From Clostridium sp. (GTDB lineage Bacteria > Bacillota > Clostridia > Clostridiales > Clostridiaceae): DNA of 35,458 nt. Location of the stretch: positions 1-35,458 of the forward strand of contig JARLHR010000235.1 of assembly GCA_031292145.1 (NCBI GenBank), in the 5' to 3' direction. Position 1 is the first letter of the stretch. Every line of letters begins with the position of its first letter. The position numbers and the translations under genes are program-made. The notes beneath the pieces are model-generated. The model was not told where the DNA came from and ran no database searches. It was given only the letters and a program-made list of their open reading frames with translations. This document shows positions 7,086 to 14,772 of the stretch, piece after piece.

Positions 7086-8747
7086 ATGAGTTTTGAAAAA
7101 TTAGCTGATATGATATTGGGAAATGTAGAACATACAACTGAATATTATATTGAAAAATATCCAAAGAGAAATCTTAAAGAAGGTGCAAGAGTTACAAGAT
7201 ATGCACCAAGTCCAACTGGATTCCAACATATAGGTGGAGTATTTTCTGCATTAATAAATGAAAGAATAGCAAGTCAAAGTGGAGGAGTATTTTATTTAAG
7301 AATAGAAGATACTGACCAAAAAAGAGAAGTTGAAGGTGCAATAGAAGATACTATACAAACTATGCATAATTTTGGCTTAGATTTTAGTGAAGGTATGACA
7401 GGCCAAGATACTTATAAAGGTGAGTATGGCCCATATAAACAAAGTGAAAGGGCTGATATATACAACACTTTTGCAAAAGATTTACTTGTAAAAGGTTTAG
7501 CTTACCCAGATTTTTGCACTCCAGAAGAATTAGCAGAATTAAGAGAAAGACAAATGGCTAATAAAATAACTCCAGGTTATTATGGAGAATATGCTAAATT
7601 CAGAAATATAACTGAAGAAGAAGCAATAAAGAGAATTGAAAATGGAGAAAAGTATATCATAAGATTAAAATCGCCTGGAAACCCTGAAAAGAGAGTTGAA
7701 TTCCACGATTTAATAAAGGGTGATATATCATTCCCAGAAAATAATCAAGATGTAGTACTTATTAAAGGTGATGGACTTCCAACATATCACTTTGCTCATG
7801 CAATAGATGATTATTTAATGAGAACTACAGATGTAATAAGAGGGGAAGAATGGTTATCATCACTTCCTATACATGTTCAATTATTCGAAGTTTTAGGTTT
7901 TGAAGCTCCAAGATATGCTCATATTCCAGTAATAATGAAGCAAGATGGAGGATCAAAGAGAAAGCTTTCAAAGAGAAAGGATCCAGAAGCTGCTGTTTCT
8001 TACTACAAGGAAGTTGGATTCCCAACTATAACAGTAATTGAATATTTACTCAATATAGTTAACTCTACTTTTGAAGAATGGAGAGCTGAAAATCCTACAG
8101 CTGATTATCATGAATTTGAAGTGCATTTAGAAAAGATGGGTAAGAGTGGAGCATTATTTGATTTAGTTAAATTAAATGACGTAGCTAAAGATCGTATAGC
8201 TGCTATGAAAGCTACTGATGTTTATGATAGCTATGTAGCTTGGGCTAAAGAGTTTGATGAAGAAATGTATAAGTTAGTTACAGGAAATGAAACTATGGCA
8301 AAAGAAATGTTCAATATAGATAAAGAAGGTCCAAAGCCAAGAAAAGACTTTGCTAAATGGGATGAAGTAAAAGATAAGGTGTTCTATTTCTTTGATGAAT
8401 TATTTGATAAGGAAACAGCAGAACAAATTGAATTACCAAAGGGAGTTACATTAGAAGCGGCTAAGGCTGTAGTAGAAACTTATAAGAATGAGTTTAACTT
8501 TAATGTAGAAAGCCAAGAGGCTTGGTTTGAAGATTTAAAAGAAATCGGACTTAGACTTGGATATTGTGCAAATAGAAAAGACTTTAAAGCAAATCCAGAT
8601 CAATATAAAGGTATGATTTCTGATGTTGCAGGAGCAGTTAGAGCAGCATTAACTCACAGGACTAATTCACCTGATATTTACACTATTATGCAAATAATTG
8701 GTGAAGAAAAAACTAGAAGCAGATTTGATAAATTCTTAAATATATAA
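7086..8747 (+). CDS. gltX: Glutamyl-tRNA synthetase, clostridial long form
   Basis: This 553-residue class I aminoacyl-tRNA synthetase attaches Glu to tRNA-Glu (and possibly tRNA-Gln, if non-discriminating). The HIGH-type motif is [11 protein letters not shown] (about residues 41-51) and the KMSKS-type motif is KLSKRKDP (about 293-300). The protein is longer than the usual 480-500 and starts [20 protein letters not shown], a form I associate with Clostridium. AAAGGAGAG at 7071-7079 precedes ATG 7086. It is the last gene of the run that begins at the T-box and is closed by a terminator at 8753. Confidence 0.96.
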   Translation: MSFEKLADMILGNVEHTTEYYIEKYPKRNLKEGARVTRYAPSPTGFQHIGGVFSALINERIASQSGGVFYLRIEDTDQKREVEGAIEDTIQTMHNFGLDFSEGMTGQDTYKGEYGPYKQSERADIYNTFAKDLLVKGLAYPDFCTPEELAELRERQMANKITPGYYGEYAKFRNITEEEAIKRIENGEKYIIRLKSPGNPEKRVEFHDLIKGDISFPENNQDVVLIKGDGLPTYHFAHAIDDYLMRTTDVIRGEEWLSSLPIHVQLFEVLGFEAPRYAHIPVIMKQDGGSKRKLSKRKDPEAAVSYYKEVGFPTITVIEYLLNIVNSTFEEWRAENPTADYHEFEVHLEKMGKSGALFDLVKLNDVAKDRIAAMKATDVYDSYVAWAKEFDEEMYKLVTGNETMAKEMFNIDKEGPKPRKDFAKWDEVKDKVFYFFDELFDKETAEQIELPKGVTLEAAKAVVETYKNEFNFNVESQEAWFEDLKEIGLRLGYCANRKDFKANPDQYKGMISDVAGAVRAALTHRTNSPDIYTIMQIIGEEKTRSRFDKFLNI

Positions 8748-8752
8748 ATAGA

Positions 8753-8795
8753 AGGCATAGAAACTGAACTTACTTCAGGTATCTATGCCTTTTTC
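8753..8795 (+). terminator. Intrinsic terminator after gltX
   Basis: AGGCATAGA and TCTATGCCT form the outer stem, ACTGAA and TTCAGGT an inner stem, followed by TTTTTCC. Confidence 0.88.
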
Positions 8796-8909
8796 CGTTG
8801 TAATTATAATAAAGTTTACTTAAGAAGTTTTAAAATCAAAAATACAAACATATTATTAATTAAATATTTATTATGTTCAAATAAAATGTATTTTTGATGA
8901 AGGGTATAA

Positions 8910-10310
8910 ATGGATATGAAGACCATTAATATAAAAGAACTTCTTAAAAGTGAGGCTATAGGAAAAAATATCATTTTAATAGCTTCAAGTGTACTAATAT
9001 ATTTACTTGTTTCATTATACTTTACTAATCATTACTTTTTTAATACGGTAATAAATGGAGTAAATGTCTCATTAAAAGCACATGATGATGCAAATAATAT
9101 AATTAGAAGTTATATTAAAGATTATGGGTTACAGTTAATTGAAAGAGATGGAGAAATAGAAGAAATAAGAGGACAAGATATAGGAATGCAATACAATGAA
9201 AAAAATAGTATTTCTAAAGTTTATAAAATACAAAGTTCATTTAAATGGATAAGCTCATTATTAAAAGAACAAGAATATTATGTAGATGATTTATTTTTCT
9301 ATAATAAAAATAATTTAGAAAATAAAATAAATCAATTAAATTGTTTAAATAAAAATATTATAGAACCGAAAAATGTAAGTTTTAAGTATTCGAATGGTTC
9401 GTATGAAGCGGTTAAAGAAGTATATGGAAATAAGATATACACAGATAAACTAAATGAAGCTATAAAAAAGAGTATATTAGAAGGAAAAGAAAAATTATAT
9501 TTAGATGTAAATCTATGTTACGAGAATCCAAAGTACACTTTGAGTTCAGATAAAACTATCGAAACTAAGAATTTGCTAAATAAGTATGTATCAACAAGAA
9601 TAAATTATATATTTGGAAGTCAAAATGAAATATTAGACGAAAGTATAATAAATCAATGGCTTAGTGTTGATGATAAATTAGAAGTAGTAATAAATGAAAA
9701 AGCAGTTAATGAATATGTGAGAGGATTAAGTAAAAAATATGACACAGTTGGCATAGCAAGAAAAATTAAATCATCTACAAATAAGTTAGTAGAAGTTAAA
9801 GGCGGATTTTATGGATGGAAAATTAATTGTGCCGCTGAAACAAAAGCATTATTAGAAAATATAAAACTTGGCGAAATACTTCAAAAAGAACCTATATATA
9901 TTCAAAAGGCTTTATTTAGAGATGAAGATGATATAGGGGATACTTATGTAGAAATTAATATAACAATGCAACATTTATGGTTTTATAAAGATGGAAAACT
10001 TATAACTCAAGGAGATGTAGTAACAGGTGACCCTAATAAGGGAAATTCCACTAGTGTTGGAGTCTATATGCTTAATTATAAAGAAAAAGGATCAACTTTA
10101 AATGGAGCAAATTATGAAGCTGAAGTAGCTTATTGGATGCCATTTAACGGAAATATAGGAATACATGATGCAAGTTGGCGATATTCTTTTGGCGGCGATA
10201 TATATAAGAGAAATGGAACTCATGGATGCGTAAATGCCCCATTATATTTGGCTAAAAAAATTTTCGAGAATATAGAAGATGGAACTCCCGTTATTTGCTA
10301 TGAAGAATAG
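8910..10310 (+). CDS. Membrane-anchored L,D-transpeptidase (YkuD) with VanW-like peptidoglycan-binding repeats
   Basis: This 466-residue protein makes 3-3 peptide cross-links in peptidoglycan or otherwise processes the peptide stem. One membrane segment (about residues 18-38) anchors it with the bulk outside. Two PG_binding_4-type regions follow (about 55-160 and 190-310), then the YkuD domain (about 345-465). The catalytic signature is complete: GIHDASW, then GTHGCVNAP with Cys440 as nucleophile. GAAGGG at about 8899 precedes ATG 8910. It has its own gap after the gltX terminator and no partner gene, as is usual for clostridial Ldt proteins. Confidence 0.93.
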   Translation: MDMKTINIKELLKSEAIGKNIILIASSVLIYLLVSLYFTNHYFFNTVINGVNVSLKAHDDANNIIRSYIKDYGLQLIERDGEIEEIRGQDIGMQYNEKNSISKVYKIQSSFKWISSLLKEQEYYVDDLFFYNKNNLENKINQLNCLNKNIIEPKNVSFKYSNGSYEAVKEVYGNKIYTDKLNEAIKKSILEGKEKLYLDVNLCYENPKYTLSSDKTIETKNLLNKYVSTRINYIFGSQNEILDESIINQWLSVDDKLEVVINEKAVNEYVRGLSKKYDTVGIARKIKSSTNKLVEVKGGFYGWKINCAAETKALLENIKLGEILQKEPIYIQKALFRDEDDIGDTYVEINITMQHLWFYKDGKLITQGDVVTGDPNKGNSTSVGVYMLNYKEKGSTLNGANYEAEVAYWMPFNGNIGIHDASWRYSFGGDIYKRNGTHGCVNAPLYLAKKIFENIEDGTPVICYEE

Positions 10311-10378
10311 GAATATAGTAAAAAAAGAATAAAATGAAAGTTTAAATTGAAAGGTGCAATAATCTACGTTTAGTGATT

Positions 10379-10537
10379 CATAAGTCAAGCAAAAACAAAA
10401 AACTAACTTATGATAAGGTGAACAGTACCATAAGTGAGAGGGAAATTTATCAAAGTTATACAAAATGGTAGAAGACCATGTCTGCCATCTAATTCCTTGC
10501 TGATGCTGAATATAAGTAGCGGTGAGGAATTTTTTTA
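10379..10537 (+). ncRNA. Candidate structured RNA ending in a terminator
   Basis: CATAAGT (10379-10385) can pair with ACTTATG (10406-10412), which can instead pair with a second CATAAGT (10429-10435): mutually exclusive hairpins. A separate hairpin ATGGTAGA/TCTGCCAT follows at 10465-10488, then a terminator at 10491-10537. No gene starts within 420 bases downstream, and gpx has its own promoter at 10703. It matches no riboswitch class I can recall. It could be a small RNA or the 3' end of the L,D-transpeptidase mRNA. Confidence 0.4.
10491..10537 (+). terminator. Intrinsic terminator
   Basis: AATTCCTTGC (10491-10500) pairs with the GCGGTGAGGAATT side ending at 10531, followed by a T-run to 10536. 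It is the first terminator after the L,D-transpeptidase gene. Confidence 0.75.
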
Positions 10538-10702
10538 TTCTAATACGAGGAATTTATAATGTAGTAAAATTTGTGGATAACTTTTAAAACAGACCAATTA
10601 ACTAAGTTTAGTGTTTTAAAAGAATAAAAAATAAATCATATTCGTCTGCCAAATTTTTCTCACATGCGTTCGAAAAGGCAGATGCGTAAAAAAAGTTTTA
10701 TG
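10538..10702. other. Gene-free stretch before the gpx promoter
   Basis: No gene is seen. The only structure is CGTCTGCC and GGCAGATG (about 10643-10684) pairing across a 26-base loop without a T-run on the plus strand. Confidence 0.4.
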
Positions 10703-10731
10703 TTGACAGCTAGAATAATAAAGTATATACT
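10703..10731 (+). promoter_or_regulatory. Strong vegetative promoter for the gpx pair
   Basis: A perfect TTGACA (10703-10708) is followed after 17 bases by TATACT (10726-10731). The predicted start near 10738 leaves a leader of about 225 bases before the GTG at 10966, long for a simple promoter. I see no known peroxide-regulator box. Confidence 0.8.
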
Positions 10732-10965
10732 AAATTTAATTGAATACAATTGAATTTATGTAAATGTATATTAAAGAGTTATTTTTGAATAGACATTGAA
10801 GTTAATTTTATTAATAAAAATTTATGAAGTAATATTCTTAATCACATACTCGATATTTTAATATAAAAATTTTATCTTTAGAAGTAGCACTAATTTTTTT
10901 AGTGATATTGATTGTGCAAAATTAAATTTATATAAATATTAAAGTGACGGGGGAGAGTAACTAGT

Positions 10966-11439
10966 GTGAAGTTTTATGATTTCTCAGCAAAGAAAATAAA
11001 TGGTGAAGAAGTAAAAATGGAGGAATACAGAGGTAAGGTGGTTTTAGTTGTGAATACTGCAAGTAAGTGTGGCCTAACTCCTCAGTTTAAGGAATTGGAA
11101 GAATTGTATAAAGAATACAAAGAAAAAGGTTTTGAAATTTTGGGATTTCCTTGCAATCAATTTGCAAAGCAAGATTCAGCAAGTAATAAAGAAATTAGTG
11201 AGTTTTGTCTAATAAATTATGGAGTTAGTTTCACCATGTTTGAGAAAATAGATGTAAATGGCGAAAACGCTCATCCATTATATAAATATTTAAAAAATGA
11301 AGCTAAAGGGCTATTAAATAAAGAAATAAAATGGAACTTTGCTAAGTTCTTAATTGATTCAGAAGGAAATGTTGTAAAAAGATATGCACCTATAACAAAT
11401 CCATCAAAATTAAAAAATGACATTAAAAAATTAATATAA
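10966..11439 (+). CDS. Glutathione-peroxidase-family thiol peroxidase
   Basis: This 157-residue protein has the compact GPx fold. The active-site Cys35 lies in NTASKCG, the Gln in FPCNQF and the Trp-Asn pair in WNFAKF, completing the Cys-Gln-Trp-Asn tetrad. It is a Cys rather than selenocysteine form; such bacterial enzymes usually take electrons from thioredoxin and remove hydroperoxides. The start is GTG 10966 after GGGGGAGAG (10949-10957); another GTG overlaps at 10964 out of frame. It is followed 16 bases later by a paralogue, so the two are co-transcribed. Confidence 0.92.
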   Translation: MKFYDFSAKKINGEEVKMEEYRGKVVLVVNTASKCGLTPQFKELEELYKEYKEKGFEILGFPCNQFAKQDSASNKEISEFCLINYGVSFTMFEKIDVNGENAHPLYKYLKNEAKGLLNKEIKWNFAKFLIDSEGNVVKRYAPITNPSKLKNDIKKLI

Positions 11440-11455
11440 TAAGGAGAGATTTAAT

Positions 11456-11995
11456 ATGATATACGATTATAAGGTGAAAAATATACAAGGTAATGAAGTT
11501 TCAATGGCTGATTATAAGGGAAAGGTACTTTTGATAGTAAATACAGCTACAGGATGTGGCTTTACACCTCAATATGAAGGTCTTCAAAAGATTTATGATA
11601 ATTATAAAGGAAAAGGATTAGAAATATTAGATTTTCCATGTAATCAATTCTTTGAGCAAGCACCTGGAAGTAATGAAGAAATTGCAAGCTTCTGTCAACT
11701 TAAATATAATACTACATTTGAAACATTTGCTAAGGTAGATGTAAATGGTGAAAATGCATCTGAATTATATAGGTTTTTAAAGAAGGAAGCACCAAAAGCA
11801 GTTGAGAATGAGGCAGCAGAAGGTTTATATAAGTTTTTATCAGAAAAAGGCTTTAATACAAATGGAGATGATATAAAATGGAATTTTACAAAGTTCTTAG
11901 TAAATAAGGATGGAAAAGTTGTCGTAAGATTTGCTCCAACATATGAACCTGAAAAATTAGAAGAAACAATTGCAAATTTACTTGATGAAAAATAG
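11456..11995 (+). CDS. Glutathione-peroxidase-family thiol peroxidase, second copy
   Basis: This 179-residue paralogue of the preceding gene keeps Cys34 (NTATGCG), FPCNQF and WNFTKF. It differs by about 20 extra residues before the WNF motif, the length seen in many classic bacterial GPx/BtuE-type proteins, while the first copy is shortened there. AAGGAGAG at 11441-11448 precedes ATG 11456. Its role is peroxide detoxification in an anaerobe facing oxygen. The tandem arrangement suggests division of substrate or reductant use, which the sequence cannot settle. Confidence 0.93.
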   Translation: MIYDYKVKNIQGNEVSMADYKGKVLLIVNTATGCGFTPQYEGLQKIYDNYKGKGLEILDFPCNQFFEQAPGSNEEIASFCQLKYNTTFETFAKVDVNGENASELYRFLKKEAPKAVENEAAEGLYKFLSEKGFNTNGDDIKWNFTKFLVNKDGKVVVRFAPTYEPEKLEETIANLLDEK

Positions 11996-12065
11996 ACTTA
12001 TTTCACAGATATAGGTTAATACATTAAATAATTAATTTTATATAAAGGTATGATTGATAATGGAC

Positions 12066-12099
12066 AAGCTCGTGCTAGTGATAGTATGAGCTTTTTACT
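12066..12099 (+). terminator. Intrinsic terminator after the gpx pair
   Basis: AAGCTCGTGCTA (12066-12077) pairs with TAGTATGAGCTT (12082-12093), 12 pairs with two G-T pairs and a four-base loop, then TTTACTTT. Confidence 0.88.
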
Positions 12100-12254
12100 T
12101 TAAGGTTATATATCTAAACCGAGAAATTTAATATTTTAAATAAGGTTTCTATATTACTTCTTTGGATTTTGGAATAATAAAAGTATAATAAAGTAAGAAT
12201 AATTGTATTTATTATACATTTTAAACTAATATCATTTATGCAGAGGTAATACAC

Positions 12255-12617
12255 ATGAAAATAAGAAATGAATATACATGTCCGCTGGAACTTACTCATG
12301 ACATGATTAAAGGTAAATGGAAACCAATAATTTTGTGGAGGCTTAGGCTGGGAAGAACATCTCTTTCAAAGCTTGAAAAAGATATTAATGGAATTACACA
12401 AAAGATGTTATTAGAACAGTTAAAAGAATTAATGGAATTTGGACTTGTTGATAAAATTACATATGATGGATATCCGCTAAGAGTTGAATATTTTTTAACT
12501 AAAGATCGTGGAGAACCTATGTTACAGGCATTAAGTATAATGCAGAAGATTGGCACCGAATTTATGTTGTCAAATGGACAAGAAGATATATTAAAAGAAA
12601 AAGGAATTATAAAATAA
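12255..12617 (+). CDS. HxlR-family transcriptional regulator
   Basis: This 120-residue winged-helix protein of the HxlR/YodB type carries the family start YTCPLELTHDMIKGKWKPII with the conserved Cys at about residue 9. The recognition helix region is GITQKMLLEQLKELMEFGLV and the wing is YDGYPLRVEYFLT. Members often sense electrophiles or oxidants through the N-terminal Cys. GAGGTA at 12243-12248 precedes ATG 12255. It is followed by a YbhB-like gene in the same direction with an inverted repeat over the promoter between them, so it probably controls that gene. Confidence 0.92.
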   Translation: MKIRNEYTCPLELTHDMIKGKWKPIILWRLRLGRTSLSKLEKDINGITQKMLLEQLKELMEFGLVDKITYDGYPLRVEYFLTKDRGEPMLQALSIMQKIGTEFMLSNGQEDILKEKGIIK

Positions 12618-12635
12618 TACATTAATAAAATTTTA

Positions 12636-12665
12636 TACCCACAAAAAAGTGGGTAATTTACCCAC
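12636..12665. promoter_or_regulatory. Three-arm inverted repeat: terminator/operator at the HxlR-YbhB gap
   Basis: TACCCAC (12636-12642), GTGGGTA (12649-12655) and TACCCAC (12659-12665) can form either of two exclusive stems. The right-hand pair is a perfect palindrome GTGGGTAA-T-TTACCCAC (12649-12665) that contains the -35 (TTTACC, 12657-12662) of a promoter with TATACT at 12680-12685 after 17 bases. It is a likely HxlR operator for the downstream gene. Confidence 0.6.
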
Positions 12666-12742
12666 TGAGTAGAGTTATATATACTGTAAATAATTAATAC
12701 ATAGAAGGTATATAACAATTGAAATTTGGAGGTACAAACAGT

Positions 12743-13240
12743 ATGAAAGTAACAAGTGTAGGTATAAAAAATGGTATTATTCAAGATAAGTATGGAAAAA
12801 GAGGTACTCAGTTTAATGAAGCTAATATACCAACTTATTCATTGCCAATTAAAATTGAAGATTCTCCTAAAGGAACAGTATCATATGCATTAGTTTTAGA
12901 GGATAAGGATGCTGTACCAGTGTGTGGTTTTTCTTGGATTCACTGGTTAGCTGCCAACATTACGAAAACAGAAATACAAGAAAATGAAAGTATTTTGAAA
13001 AAAGATTTTCTTCAAGGTGTAAATAGTTGGTGTGGAGTAGCAGCTAATGTCGAGAAGGAGTTAGCAATAGGATACGGAGGTATGACCCCACCTGATGCAC
13101 CTCATAGTTATGAATTACATGTTTTCGCATTAGACGATAAATTAAATTTACAGGATGGGTTTTATATGAACGAACTTTACAAGGCTATGGAGGGGCACAT
13201 TTTAGATCAAACTGTATTAAAAGGATGTTATACAAATTGA
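12743..13240 (+). CDS. YbhB/YbcL-family PEBP-like protein
   Basis: The 165-residue protein belongs to the phosphatidylethanolamine-binding / Raf-kinase-inhibitor-like family. The ligand-pocket strands are seen: YALVLEDKDA, then FSWIHWLAAN, then a GYGGMTPPDAPHSYEL segment (residues about 113-127) equivalent to the GPxPPxGxHRY motif. There is no signal peptide, so it is cytoplasmic. The start ATG 12743 follows GGAGG at 12728-12732. The biochemical role of bacterial members is unclear. HxlR plus PEBP neighbours recur in Firmicutes, suggesting induced expression under electrophile or redox stress (inference). Confidence 0.9.
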   Translation: MKVTSVGIKNGIIQDKYGKRGTQFNEANIPTYSLPIKIEDSPKGTVSYALVLEDKDAVPVCGFSWIHWLAANITKTEIQENESILKKDFLQGVNSWCGVAANVEKELAIGYGGMTPPDAPHSYELHVFALDDKLNLQDGFYMNELYKAMEGHILDQTVLKGCYTN

Positions 13241-13402
13241 ATATAAATCCTGTAGTAAATTTTTTAGAGAAACCAACATATATGTAGTTGCGAATATATT
13301 GTCCTTAAACGAATAAGAGATAATGTGTTAAATGAAAGATAATTGTATATTATTAATTTGGAATTGATATAAAACTATATTTAAGATCATATTGAAACAA
13401 AG

Positions 13403-13442
13403 AAATTAGACAATCTGCATGAAATGCAGATTGTCTAATTTT
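13403..13442. terminator. Bidirectional intrinsic terminator
   Basis: A perfect 18-pair stem (13403-13420 with 13424-13441) closes on a GAA loop. A-rich and T-rich flanks allow it to end both the YbhB-like gene and the converging tetR gene. Confidence 0.9.
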
Positions 13443-13458
13443 AGTTGATTAGGATTAG

Positions 13459-14097
13459 CTATGCCTTCAATGAATCTACTAACATTTCAATTGTAAATTT
13501 AATAAATCCTTCTTTGTCTAAACCAAAATGATTTGTATAGGTATTGCCTGATAAAGAAAGCATTTGGAAAAAGCCTGTAGCAACAAAAATTGAGGAAAAG
13601 GCAAGTGTGGATATCTCTAAATCAGAGCGAATACTTCCATCGGTTTTTCCTTCGTGAAACATCTTTATTAATTCTTCAAATAGGCACTTATCCAAATTCA
13701 TGAATTTCTCACGATAAGGAACGTTCATACTTACAGAGTTAGATTTTATAACTCCGCACATATTTGTTAGTTGTAACAAATCGGGAAATTTACAGAAATA
13801 ATCATAATAGGCATAGTAAGATAAACGAATTTTTTCAAGACCTGTATTGCCTTTCTGACTTTCGTTTTTTATCATATCAAAAAGACGCTTATAACCTCTT
13901 AATGAGGTAGCAAAAAATAGGTCTTCTTTGCAGGTGAAATATCTATAAATTGTCCTCTTAGTAAATTCACATTCCTTAGCTAGATTATCCATAGATGTTT
14001 TTTCGAATCCATGATTACAAAATAGTTCTTCAGCTTTGGAAACAATGGCTTCTTCTCTCTCTAACTGTTCACGTTGGCGTTTTGTTAATTCCGTCAT
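13459..14097 (-). CDS. TetR-family transcriptional regulator
   Basis: This 212-residue TetR/AcrR repressor has its helix-turn-helix at about residues 35-58 (TSMDNLAKECEFTKRTIYRYF). The N-terminal extension is basic and helical (KRQREQLEREEAI). The C-terminal domain resembles those of regulators placed beside EFR1-type operons. GGGAGA near 14106-14111 precedes ATG 14097. It is divergent from the membrane protein/EFR1 operon, with a 38-bp perfect palindrome covering both promoters, so autorepression and repression of the operon should be coupled. Effector unknown. Confidence 0.92.
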   Translation of the reverse strand: MTELTKRQREQLEREEAIVSKAEELFCNHGFEKTSMDNLAKECEFTKRTIYRYFTCKEDLFFATSLRGYKRLFDMIKNESQKGNTGLEKIRLSYYAYYDYFCKFPDLLQLTNMCGVIKSNSVSMNVPYREKFMNLDKCLFEELIKMFHEGKTDGSIRSDLEISTLAFSSIFVATGFFQMLSLSGNTYTNHFGLDKEGFIKFTIEMLVDSLKA

Positions 14098-14116
14098 AAA
14101 ACATATCTCCCATCTA

Positions 14117-14145
14117 TTGACAAATAAATAAGTAATAAGTATACT
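14117..14145 (+). promoter_or_regulatory. Promoter of the membrane protein/EFR1 operon
   Basis: A perfect TTGACA (14117-14122), 17 bases, then TATACT (14140-14145). The -10 lies inside the left end of the palindromic operator. Confidence 0.85.
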
Positions 14146-14175
14146 ACAAGTATATATGTATACTTGTAGTATACT
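14138..14175. promoter_or_regulatory. 38-bp TetR operator palindrome
   Basis: The arm AGTATACTACAAGTATA (14138-14154) is perfectly repeated in inverse at 14159-14175 around TATG. Each end also contains the self-complementary octamer AGTATACT. The length fits two TetR dimers. Confidence 0.88.
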
Positions 14176-14196
14176 TTAGTGGATAAATTTAGTCAA
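14168..14196 (-). promoter_or_regulatory. Promoter of the tetR gene, facing the operon promoter
   Basis: On the minus strand TTGACT (14196-14191) and TATACT (14173-14168) are 17 bases apart. Its -10 lies in the right end of the operator. The two promoters point towards and through each other. Confidence 0.78.
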
Positions 14197-14237
14197 GTAA
14201 TTGAGAGTGAGGGAAGGAGTAAAATGAAAAAAACATT

Positions 14238-14771
14238 ATGCTTAGTAAAACTTGCATCTTTAGATTATTAGTTATACTGATTTTTATTTCAGCGTTGATG
14301 ATTATGAGAAAAATTGAACCAGATTTTCTAGCCCATAGTAATGGAGCAAAGGTGTTGGACATGCGGTTTGGATATGATGTTGCCGATGTATTACGATTGT
14401 TTATGACTTTGGACGTATTGGGTAGATCAATTTATGTAAGGTACTTGTGCATTGATTTTGTATTTATTGCTAGCTTTGCTATAGTGCAGAATTATATATT
14501 AAAATTCATCATGGGCCAAGTTATGCTAAGTAGTAAGTGGCGTGTTTTATTGGCTATAGCCTATTTACGTGCTTTTTTTGATGTTACTGAAAATATTATA
14601 ATACTTATCCTATTAACTAGTTTTCCAACGATGCTATCATCTCTTGTAACAGTAGCAAGCTGTGTAACCAGAATAAAGTATATATTATTAGGAATATGGC
14701 TGCTTGTCATACCTACTTCATTTGTTGTAGGGGTAATGATAAGAAAAAAGAAAAAAGTGGAGGTGCTATAA
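14238..14771 (+). CDS. Membrane protein of a TetR/EFR1 operon (start doubtful)
   Basis: This 177-residue protein has about four or five hydrophobic segments (near residues 7-23, 68-88, 100-122, 128-142 and 148-167) and a basic C-terminus (RKKKKVEVL). The stretch AKVLDMRFGYDVADV is outside or between the first two. I recognise no named domain, but similar proteins sit before EFR1-type genes. The best ribosome site, AAGGAG at 14215-14220, is tuned to ATG 14224, which is one base out of frame through a run of seven A; eight A would join the frames as MKKNIMLSKT. So the true start may be lost by a frameshift, or translation begins weakly at 14238. It ends one base before the next ATG. Confidence 0.72.
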   Translation: MLSKTCIFRLLVILIFISALMIMRKIEPDFLAHSNGAKVLDMRFGYDVADVLRLFMTLDVLGRSIYVRYLCIDFVFIASFAIVQNYILKFIMGQVMLSSKWRVLLAIAYLRAFFDVTENIIILILLTSFPTMLSSLVTVASCVTRIKYILLGIWLLVIPTSFVVGVMIRKKKKVEVL

Positions 14772-14772
14772 T

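Noticed and set aside
10242-10463. 73-codon minus-strand ORF after the L,D-transpeptidase gene
   Set aside because: It overlaps the transpeptidase C-terminus and structured sequence and has a Phe/Tyr/Ser-rich composition expected by chance in AT-rich DNA.
10311-10545. Known riboswitch (lysine, SAM, TPP, cobalamin, c-di-GMP, c-di-AMP, glycine, THF)
   Set aside because: GGTGC near 10353 recalls the lysine class, but none of the conserved cores of these classes is present in order.
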